Shown here: positions 1-5,453 of the stretch, piece after piece
Layout: each line of letters begins with the position of its first letter
How positions within the stretch are numbered: position 1 is the first letter of the stretch
Assembly (NCBI GenBank): GCA_001800015.1
Contig: MGUO01000148.1
Span: forward strand, 546-6,957
Length of the DNA: 6,412 nt
Direction of reading: 5' to 3'
Source: Elusimicrobia bacterium RIFCSPHIGHO2_02_FULL_57_9
GTDB lineage: Bacteria > Elusimicrobiota > Elusimicrobia > UBA1565 > UBA9628
Notes under the pieces: generated by a model
Seen by the model: the letters and a program-made list of their open reading frames with translations, nothing else
What the model was told of the DNA's origin: nothing
The model's database searches: none
Program-made: the position numbers and the translations under genes

Positions 1-829
1 TCAATGATTCCAGAACCCCCCATGGCCAAGGCCAGCGAAATAAAGTGGTCACGAAGAGAAACTTCAGATAAAAACCAAGATTTCCCTTGATCGTAAAAAA
101 CAGGCGCGCCAAAGGCGAATCTTCGCGATAAGGATCCGTTAATTCCACGCCGTACATCAAGGCTTGCCCCGTAAATATATAGTTGCGCAATAGGAATGGG
201 CCGATGATAAGCACGGTTATCGCGGCGCAGAGAGCCGCCAATTTCCATTTTTTTCCCAGGCATAAAGCGGCCAGCAAGGCCAAAACCACAGCGGCGCCGG
301 TAGGACGAATCAAACAAGAAAAACCCGCCAGGACGAAAAGCACGAACCATTGCGGCCATGAGGCCCTGGCCCAAATTCTGCGCGCGTAAAGAAAGATAAT
401 CACGGTCAAAAGCAGAAAGGGAATATCGGATAGAACCGTTCCCGACATGCTGATCATCAGGGGATTAAAGCCCGAGACGGCCAGCGCAGCCCAGCGCGCG
501 GGCGCGGATAATCCTTCAAATAGATTCCAAAGAAGCCAAAGAGCCAGCAGGCACATGAACACTGACAACAATTGATAGGGCAGCAGCCAATCCCCCGAGA
601 GCCAAGCCAGCGGCGCCAATATCATGGAATAACCGGGCAAATAATTGACCAAGGGAGGGTGGCCCGGAGCGTTTAATTCGACATAACGGCCCTGTATCAG
701 AGCGCGCGCCCCTATAATATGAAAGGCATCATCGTTAAAGAACCCGACGTAATAGGCGCGCAGAGAAATCAGATAAATCAAGCCAAGCACAAAGATTAGC
801 CAGGCCAGAATTCTGTTTTGAATTGTCAC
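1..829 (-). CDS. GT-C type membrane glycosyltransferase (PMT/ArnT-like), C-terminus beyond the window
   Basis: Only the first 276 residues are present; the frame is open to the window edge. The product is strongly hydrophobic, with likely membrane segments near residues 7-23, 60-77, 82-103, 113-130, 136-149, 161-190 and 197-214. After the first segment comes an acidic loop with D33-D34 followed by an A-x-x-L-x-x-G-x-Y pattern (41-49). This matches the catalytic first loop of GT-C glycosyltransferases of the GT39/PMT_2 type, which transfer sugars from polyprenyl-phosphate donors on the outer face of the inner membrane. R175-P176-T177-G178 and R215-N216 are further features common in this group. 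The start is a GTG (829-827) overlapping the rsmA stop as GTGA and preceded by an AGGA ribosome site; the next in-frame ATG (residue 69) would remove the acidic loop. The acceptor, such as lipid A, a glycan or a protein, cannot be told. Family membership is fairly sure; the substrate is unknown. Confidence 0.8.
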   Translation of the reverse strand, partial: MTIQNRILAWLIFVLGLIYLISLRAYYVGFFNDDAFHIIGARALIQGRYVELNAPGHPPLVNYLPGYSMILAPLAWLSGDWLLPYQLLSVFMCLLALWLLWNLFEGLSAPARWAALAVSGFNPLMISMSGTVLSDIPFLLLTVIIFLYARRIWARASWPQWFVLFVLAGFSCLIRPTGAAVVLALLAALCLGKKWKLAALCAAITVLIIGPFLLRNYIFTGQALMYGVELTDPYREDSPLARLFFTIKGNLGFYLKFLFVTTLFRWPWPWGVLESL

Positions 830-1605
830 TGAATTCCTAATTCGGAAGGCAGCTTAAGATACGCTTCCAGAGGAATCTCCTGGGCCCGGGCGGAGGGCGA
901 GATGGCGCAGCGGCGCAGGGCTTCGGCGACCCGCTCTTTGGGAATGTTGAGAGCCGAAGCAAGCGGCGTGACCGCCATTTTACGGCGCTGGCTGAAGGCG
1001 GCTTTGGCAACCCTAAAAAACGAATCCATTTTATACGGGACAATGAGAGGGGCTTGCCGCCGCCTCAAGCGCAGTACCGCGGAATCCACGCGGGGCCGCG
1101 GCGAGAAGCAGGTTTTCGGCGCCTCCATTAACAGCTCGGCCTCGGCGTAAAGCAGGGTGGAAAGGGTGAGCAGGCCGTAGTCCGGTCCACCCGGCTGGGC
1201 GGTGATTCGTTCGGCCACTTCCTTCTGAAACATCAGCACCGCGCTGGTCCAAAGATGCCGGGACAGGATGCGCTGAAGAATAGGAGTGCCGACCGCGTAA
1301 GGCAGGTTGGCCACGAACTTAACGCTTTGGGCTCCCAACTCGGAGGAGTCCAACTTCAGAAAATTGGAATGGATGACGCGCAAACGGGGTTCGCAAGAAA
1401 ACCGGCGGGCCAAAGCCAGCGCCAGGGAGCCGTCCATTTCAACCGCGATCAGTTTGGCGCCGCTTTCAAGAATGGCACGGGTCAAAATCCCTTTCCCCGG
1501 GCCGATTTCCACCGCTTGCTCGCCGGCATCGAGCTCGGCCGCCGCGACAATCGCGTCGCGCACGCCTTCATCAATGAGAAAATGCTGGCCGAGTTTGGCG
1601 CCCAT
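826..1605 (-). CDS. rsmA: 16S rRNA (adenine(1518)-N6/adenine(1519)-N6)-dimethyltransferase RsmA (KsgA)
   Basis: This 259-residue cytoplasmic enzyme uses S-adenosylmethionine to dimethylate the two adjacent adenines in the helix 45 loop of 16S rRNA, a late checkpoint in 30S assembly. Family marks are all present: LGQHFL at 5-10, the SAM-binding motif E33-IGPGKG (33-39), the acidic motif II residue E56, the catalytic N-L-P-Y (100-103), a P-x-x-x-F-x-P-x-P-x-V-D-S-A block (163-176), and F-S-Q-R-R-K (204-209) of the C-terminal RNA-binding domain. Length is slightly under the E. coli protein (about 273), mainly from a short N-terminus. The ATG at 1605 shares one base with the murC stop (TAATG). 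The frame stays open further upstream, but that stretch is a shadow of murC and carries no family sequence. No good ribosome site precedes the ATG, so translation probably depends on termination-reinitiation from murC. Identification is secure. Confidence 0.96.
   Translation of the reverse strand: MGAKLGQHFLIDEGVRDAIVAAAELDAGEQAVEIGPGKGILTRAILESGAKLIAVEMDGSLALALARRFSCEPRLRVIHSNFLKLDSSELGAQSVKFVANLPYAVGTPILQRILSRHLWTSAVLMFQKEVAERITAQPGGPDYGLLTLSTLLYAEAELLMEAPKTCFSPRPRVDSAVLRLRRRQAPLIVPYKMDSFFRVAKAAFSQRRKMAVTPLASALNIPKERVAEALRRCAISPSARAQEIPLEAYLKLPSELGIQ
835..839 (-). promoter_or_regulatory. Shine-Dalgarno site for the GTG-started glycosyltransferase
   Basis: On the minus strand TAGGA lies 5 nt upstream of the GTG at 829. 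It is inside the last codons of rsmA and is the clearest ribosome binding site of the minus-strand cluster. It supports the non-ATG start and indicates that this gene can recruit ribosomes itself as well as through coupling to rsmA. Confidence 0.6.
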
Positions 1606-3050
1606 TACGCCGGGCTGGCCAGATTGGACCGGACCCTCCTCAGCAGGTCCTCGCCGATTTTCCAGACATCGCCGGCTCCCAGGGTTAAAACCACGTCGCC
1701 GCGCCTGATATGGCGCGCCGCCTCCAGCGCCCCCGATAAAGAGGCGCAGGGCACACGGCATTTTCGCAGCGAGTCCAGAATGAGTTTCGAACTGACCCCG
1801 GCCATAGGCTTTTCGCCCGCAGCATAGATATCCATCACGTAAACGAAATCGGCCTGTTTAAAAGCCGGGCCGAAATCCTTGGCCAGAAGCTTGGTGCGGG
1901 AAAAGCGATGCGGCTGGAAAATAGCGATGGTTCTTTTCCCTTTCCATAGAGAGGCCACGGCCTCCAGGGTCGCCGTGATTTCGGTGGGATGATGGCCGTA
2001 ATCATCGATAAATTCAATGCCTCCGGCCGAACCCAGGCGATCGAGCCGGCGGCCCACGCCGCGGAAATCGGAAAGCCCCTTCATGAGCTTCGCAAGGTCA
2101 AAACCCAGGAAGCGCCCGGCGGCCAACGCGCCCAGGGCATTGAGCACGTTATGCCGGCCCGGCGTCGACAGGCGCAGAACGCCGGTTCTGTGCCCCCTAT
2201 AAAAGACGTCGAATCGGGTGCCGTTCTTTTCCATTTTGATGTTCTTCGCCTGCCAATCCGCTTTATTTCTTATGCCGTAAGTAATCACCGGCCTGGTCAC
2301 CCGGCGCATAAGGCCGGCGAGATTGCGGTCATCCGCGCAAAGCACCGCCGCACCGTAAAAAGGCAGCCTGAGCAAATGGCTCAGGAACGATTTTTTGAGA
2401 TTATCCAAGGATTTATGGTAATCAAGATGGTCATTATCGATATTGGTGACCACGGCCACCAGCGGCGCCAGATGCAAAAACGAGCCGTCAGACTCATCCG
2501 CCTCGGCCACCAGATAATCGCCCAGGCCCAGCTTGACGTTGGAACGGATATTCTTGAGCTGGCCGCCGATAATCATGGTAGGCTCGGCGCCGGCCGCCTT
2601 AAGGGCCATCGCCGCCATGGATGTGGTCGTGGTTTTGCCGTGGCTGCCGGCCACGGTCACCGTTTTTTTAAGGCGTCCCAATTCGGCCAGCATTTGCGCG
2701 CGCAAAATAACCGGCACGCCGCAGCGCCGGGCATAAGCTATTTCCGGATTGACGGCGGATACGGCTGAACTGAGCACCAAAACATCGGCCCCGCGCGCAT
2801 GCTCGGCCGCATGGCCCATGAATATCCGCACACCCATGGCGGCCAGCCGCCGGATGATTTCGCTTGATTTCAAATCCGAGCCCGAAACCCGGTAGCCCAA
2901 ATTGTGCAGCACCTCGGCGATCCCGCTCATGCCCACGCCTCCGATGCCCACGAAATGGATGCGCTTGACGAAAGACCGCATCGCGCTTCCGGGCGCTGCC
3001 GCGCCCGGCAGCATGCGCCTTCGGGAATTGTTTCGGCGCATGGTGTTCAT
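1605..3050 (-). CDS. murC: UDP-N-acetylmuramate--L-alanine ligase MurC
   Basis: MurC is the cytoplasmic ATP-dependent ligase that adds L-alanine to UDP-MurNAc, the first amino acid of the peptidoglycan stem peptide. Numbered from the ATG at 3050 (481 residues): the UDP-binding GIGGVGM (35-41), the ATP loop GSHGKTTT (135-142), EADESDGSF (183-191), TNIDNDHLDYH (202-212), PGRHNVLNAL (297-306), DDYGHHPTE (349-357) and QPHRFSRT (379-386). A C-terminal LGAGD motif closes the ligase domain. All three Mur-ligase domains are intact. The start is uncertain. The ATG at 3050 overlaps the upstream TGA as ATGA and fits the cluster pattern, but adds an arginine-rich leader of about 20 residues before the conserved core. 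ATGs at 3014 (GAAGG upstream) and 2981 (GGAAG upstream) would give proteins that begin close to the core, as is usual. The gene is not beside murB, murG, ftsQ or ddl, unlike typical division/wall clusters. Confidence 0.95.
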   Translation of the reverse strand: MNTMRRNNSRRRMLPGAAAPGSAMRSFVKRIHFVGIGGVGMSGIAEVLHNLGYRVSGSDLKSSEIIRRLAAMGVRIFMGHAAEHARGADVLVLSSAVSAVNPEIAYARRCGVPVILRAQMLAELGRLKKTVTVAGSHGKTTTTSMAAMALKAAGAEPTMIIGGQLKNIRSNVKLGLGDYLVAEADESDGSFLHLAPLVAVVTNIDNDHLDYHKSLDNLKKSFLSHLLRLPFYGAAVLCADDRNLAGLMRRVTRPVITYGIRNKADWQAKNIKMEKNGTRFDVFYRGHRTGVLRLSTPGRHNVLNALGALAAGRFLGFDLAKLMKGLSDFRGVGRRLDRLGSAGGIEFIDDYGHHPTEITATLEAVASLWKGKRTIAIFQPHRFSRTKLLAKDFGPAFKQADFVYVMDIYAAGEKPMAGVSSKLILDSLRKCRVPCASLSGALEAARHIRRGDVVLTLGAGDVWKIGEDLLRRVRSNLASPA

Positions 3051-4819
3051 TTCTTCTTGCCGCTGACCGGCCGCAGCAGCCACTTCAAGCCTTCCTTGGC
3101 CGGCCGGTTCTTGGGATAAGACTTAAGCACGCCGCGATAAGCCGCGATAGCCTCGGTTTCATTGCCGGACATCACAAACGCCACGCCGCGGCCAAGCATC
3201 GCCGCCTCATTGTTGGGATCGAGGCGATAGGCCCGCTCGAAAGCCTCCAAAGCCCTCGGCGCATCCCCCAATGTCGCAAAGCCCAGGCCGGTTGAGACCC
3301 ACCAGTCGCTTTGGTCGGGATGGGAAGGATTTTCGCCGGGCTCCGGCAAAACCTCGTCGACCAGAGCCATCCAGCCGGTTCCGATGATCCAAAGCCCCAA
3401 ATCATTGCCCACCGCGCGCGGCTGATAAGAAACCTTCGCGTCTTCGGCAGGCGCGGCGAGCGGATGCGAGCCGTCCCTGCCGGCATATGCAGATGCGTTG
3501 CCGGCAGGGGCCAGCCTCTTATAATTCAAATTCATGCCCAGCCTGGCGTCCGTATCGTCCGGAGCGTTGCGCATCACCGTGCGCAAGTCCTCGATAAGCC
3601 TGTTGATCTGATCGGCGCGCTGATCCGGATTGCCGGAGCGGATTTGATACTCTCGGCGCACGGCCGTGGGCCGCGAATACTCGGGATCCATTTCCTTTTG
3701 AAGAGCTTTTTTAAGGGACGAACGGCTCTCCGGATCGGCTTTCACCAGCTTGGGCTTGGGCACGAAAACTACGTCTACCTGCATGATCGCGCCCTGATCC
3801 AAGGGGATGCGCTCGAGATTGCGGGCGAAAACATCCAATGGGTCGTTGGATTCGGGCTGGGGAAGCGCTCCGGACGCCGGCGCGGACCGGCTTCTCGGCG
3901 ATTCTTTTTTGCCGCCGGTGTAAGCCACGGAAAGCTGCAGGCCGGCTCCCCCCTCCTCCGGAGTCAAGTGAAAAGAGTCGGCGAAAATCGCGCGGGCCTT
4001 GCGGAAATCCCCCGTCATCAAATAAAGCCGGCCCAAGCGAAGCCGCGCCACCGAATCGCGCGATTTGAGAGCCACCGCCTTCTTGAAATAGTATATCGCC
4101 GATTTGTTGTCGCCTCGTCTTTCGTCAATGGCGCCCAGCTCCAGCAGAGCATCCTCGAATTCGCTGTAAAGCTTGACCGCCTGGCCCAGAGAAACAGCCG
4201 CGTCCTGGTCTCTTCCTAATTTACGGTAGAGCATACCCAATTGAAAGTGGTACAGCGGCTCCTTGGGCGCCAGCGCGGCCGCGGCGCGGAAATGCCCGAG
4301 GGCCTCCGGCACCAGGCCCATGCTTTCCTCGATGGAGCCCAAATTCATCTGAATATCGGCGCGCGATCCGTCCAACTCAGCCGATCTCTTAAAGGCCGCG
4401 TGGGAACCCTTTAAATCCCCCTTCCAAGCCAGTGAAATCCCGATTAGCATATAGGCATGGGCGTTATTGGGATCGAGCTCCAGGCTTTTGCGATAAAATT
4501 CCAGGGAGCGGTCCACTTGGCCGGTCCAATAATAAGCCGCGCCCAACAGCATATGGGCCGCGGGATCGCGGGGATTGGCCGCCACCGCCCGGGTGAACTC
4601 CTTGACCGCCTGGTCGTATTGCTTATCATCGAGAAACTGGGAACCATCGCGCAAATCACGATGCGCCTGCGAAGCCATGATCTGATCCCAGATCGTCTCC
4701 TGGCCCGGCTCGGTGCGGCCCGCCCAAGCCTGAGGCCGGCAGCCGATAAGCAGCAGGATGAGCGCCGCGCGCAGCAGCGCGCGGCGCTGACGCCTGCATA
4801 GAAATATGTTAGGCGTCAT
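3047..4819 (-). CDS. Exported TPR-repeat protein, probable lipoprotein, with a long unassigned linker
   Basis: The 590-residue product starts with a basic segment (R9-R17) and a hydrophobic core (18-26). L24-I25-G26-C27 fits a lipobox; A31-W32-A33 before G34 is an alternative signal peptidase I site. Seven contiguous 34-residue tetratricopeptide repeats follow without gaps (52-289), with typical W/L-G-Y-A-F-P positions, so this is a superhelical protein-protein scaffold. Residues about 290-503 are not TPR. They begin with a Ser/Pro-rich stretch, include MQVDVVFVPKPK (346-357) and a DLGLWIIGTGW segment (473-483), and I do not recognise the domain. Two more TPRs (504-571) and a basic tail (GKKK) end the protein. 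The start at 4819 overlaps the end of rdgB by 11 nt; no ribosome site is visible, but the next ATG (residue 48) would lose the signal. No enzyme motif is seen. A role in envelope assembly is inferred from export and from murC next door, and is not proven. Confidence 0.85.
   Translation of the reverse strand: MTPNIFLCRRQRRALLRAALILLLIGCRPQAWAGRTEPGQETIWDQIMASQAHRDLRDGSQFLDDKQYDQAVKEFTRAVAANPRDPAAHMLLGAAYYWTGQVDRSLEFYRKSLELDPNNAHAYMLIGISLAWKGDLKGSHAAFKRSAELDGSRADIQMNLGSIEESMGLVPEALGHFRAAAALAPKEPLYHFQLGMLYRKLGRDQDAAVSLGQAVKLYSEFEDALLELGAIDERRGDNKSAIYYFKKAVALKSRDSVARLRLGRLYLMTGDFRKARAIFADSFHLTPEEGGAGLQLSVAYTGGKKESPRSRSAPASGALPQPESNDPLDVFARNLERIPLDQGAIMQVDVVFVPKPKLVKADPESRSSLKKALQKEMDPEYSRPTAVRREYQIRSGNPDQRADQINRLIEDLRTVMRNAPDDTDARLGMNLNYKRLAPAGNASAYAGRDGSHPLAAPAEDAKVSYQPRAVGNDLGLWIIGTGWMALVDEVLPEPGENPSHPDQSDWWVSTGLGFATLGDAPRALEAFERAYRLDPNNEAAMLGRGVAFVMSGNETEAIAAYRGVLKSYPKNRPAKEGLKWLLRPVSGKKK
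3475..3509. repeat. 11-bp perfect inverted repeat inside the TPR-protein linker
   Basis: CCCTGCCGGCA at 3475-3485 is matched exactly by its reverse complement at 3499-3509, with a 13-nt loop between them. It lies in frame in the non-TPR linker and codes for roughly residues 437-449, a small-residue stretch (PAGNASAYAGRDG) that looks unstructured. The form, a GC-rich perfect stem with a short loop in a tolerant protein segment, resembles small palindromic elements that insert in genes without breaking them. A chance hairpin or an RNA structure cannot be excluded from one copy. Confidence 0.55.
4761..4788. repeat. 12-bp perfect GC hairpin in the signal-peptide codons of the TPR gene
   Basis: AGCGCCGCGCGC (4761-4772) pairs perfectly with 4777-4788 around a 4-nt loop. 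In the minus-strand message it occupies nt 32-59 of the coding region, about codons 11-20, coding for alternating Arg, Ala and Leu of the signal peptide. No T-run follows, so it is not an intrinsic terminator. Its position just after the initiation region could slow translating ribosomes. It may instead be a by-product of GC-rich Arg/Ala/Leu codons. Confidence 0.6.
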
Positions 4820-5408
4820 GTGCCAGGTTTCTGATATGCGGCAGCATTTTTTCTAGAGCGGCCGCCCGATGGCTTAAAGCGTTTTTTTCCTCCGGCTTCA
4901 TTTCAGCCAAAGTCTTTCCGGCGGCCGGCACAAAAAACACCGGATCATAGCCGAAGCCGTCGCTTCCCCTCAACTCCTCGGTGATAAAGCCTTCCAACCG
5001 GCCCTCTTCGATCATGGCGGCTCCGTCAGGGCCGCAGAGGGCCATCACGGTGCGAAAAACAGCCGCGCGCTTTTTTGCAGCCGTCCCTTGAAGAGCCGAT
5101 AAAAGCTTGCGATTATTGGCGGCGAAATCGCAGCCCGGCCCCGCGTAACGGGCTGAAAAAACGCCCGGCGCGCGCCAAAGCGCGGCGACCTCCAGGCCGG
5201 TGTCATCGGCCAACGCCCATAACCCCGAACCCTGAGCCGCAGCCGCCGCTTTCTTGCGGGCGTTGCCTTCCAAGGTGGGCTGATCCTCGATGATTTCCGG
5301 CAAAGCGGGCAAAGAATCGAGGCCGATCACTTCAAAGCCGTCTCCCCGAAGCAACTGGGATATTTCTCGAACTTTATGCTGATTGCGGGTGGCCAATAAC
5401 AAGCGCAT
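4809..5408 (-). CDS. rdgB: XTP/dITP diphosphatase (RdgB/HAM1 family)
   Basis: The 199-residue cytoplasmic enzyme hydrolyses dITP, ITP and XTP to their monophosphates plus pyrophosphate, keeping deaminated purines out of DNA and RNA. The full set of family motifs is present: the N-terminal LLATRNQHK (4-12) that binds triphosphate, E41 with T45-x-E-G-N-A (45-50), the catalytic ADDTGLEV (67-74, with D68/D69), PGVFSARYAG (81-90), the base-recognition GFGYDPVF (151-158), and E174-K-N with S179-H-R (174-181). Length is normal. The ATG at 5408 gives the canonical N-terminus, and no other ATG exists before residue 122. No Shine-Dalgarno site precedes it; the predicted promoter starts transcription only about 10 nt upstream. 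It is the first gene of the leftward cluster, and its last 11 nt overlap the TPR gene. Identification is secure. Confidence 0.96.
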   Translation of the reverse strand: MRLLLATRNQHKVREISQLLRGDGFEVIGLDSLPALPEIIEDQPTLEGNARKKAAAAAQGSGLWALADDTGLEVAALWRAPGVFSARYAGPGCDFAANNRKLLSALQGTAAKKRAAVFRTVMALCGPDGAAMIEEGRLEGFITEELRGSDGFGYDPVFFVPAAGKTLAEMKPEEKNALSHRAAALEKMLPHIRNLAHDA

Positions 5409-5424
5409 AGAGGGTCTGCATAAA

Positions 5425-5453
5425 ATTGTATCATTGATTGGCTCGCATGAAAA
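5425..5453 (-). promoter_or_regulatory. Predicted sigma-70-type promoter of the rdgB operon
   Basis: On the minus strand TTTTCA (5453-5448, 4 of 6 to TTGACA) is followed after exactly 17 bp by TACAAT (5430-5425, 5 of 6 to TATAAT). TGA directly before the -10 box makes an extended -10. The -35 box lies within codons 1-3 of the divergent mutY. Transcription would start near 5418, leaving a leader of about 10 nt before the rdgB ATG. This comes from motif matching only. Confidence 0.6.

Noticed and set aside
1606..1761. Possible 52-residue N-terminal extension of RsmA from the ATG at 1761
   Set aside because: The segment is the shadow of the murC 3' end. Its Gly/Arg-rich sequence is unlike any RsmA, and the ATG at 1605 starts directly at the conserved LGQHFL region.
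1255..1827. Open plus-strand frames across the rsmA/murC junction
   Set aside because: They are opposite two securely identified genes and have no start context or family resemblance.
2367..2396. Hairpin CCTGAGC/GCTCAGG followed by a T-run on the plus strand inside murC
   Set aside because: The stem is only 7 bp, the T-run begins 5 nt after it, and it is antisense within a coding region with no transcript to end. Chance is more likely than a terminator.
2638..2669. Hairpin CCGTGGC/GCCACGG followed by seven T on the plus strand inside murC
   Set aside because: These bases code for the conserved ATP loop GSHGK and preceding lysines of MurC. The T-run is 6 nt from the stem and on the antisense strand.
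1989..2768. Open plus-strand frame of about 260 codons opposite murC
   Set aside because: It is His/Gln/Arg/Gly-rich with no domain pattern and lies opposite the conserved MurC ligase motifs, so it is a shadow frame.
3311..4219. Open plus-strand frame of about 300 codons opposite the TPR gene
   Set aside because: It is antisense to a gene with perfect TPR periodicity and has no recognisable motifs; its composition is what a GC-rich reverse strand produces.
5183..5293. Open plus-strand frame opposite rdgB, running from 5075 to 5293
   Set aside because: It is Arg/Pro-rich and opposite the catalytic motifs of RdgB, with no ribosome site or family pattern.
5421..5434. Plus-strand -10-like boxes TAAAAT (5421-5426) and TATCAT (5429-5434) as a mutY promoter
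   Set aside because: Neither has a credible -35 hexamer at 16-18 bp or an extended TGn, so I cannot support a mutY promoter here although one may exist.
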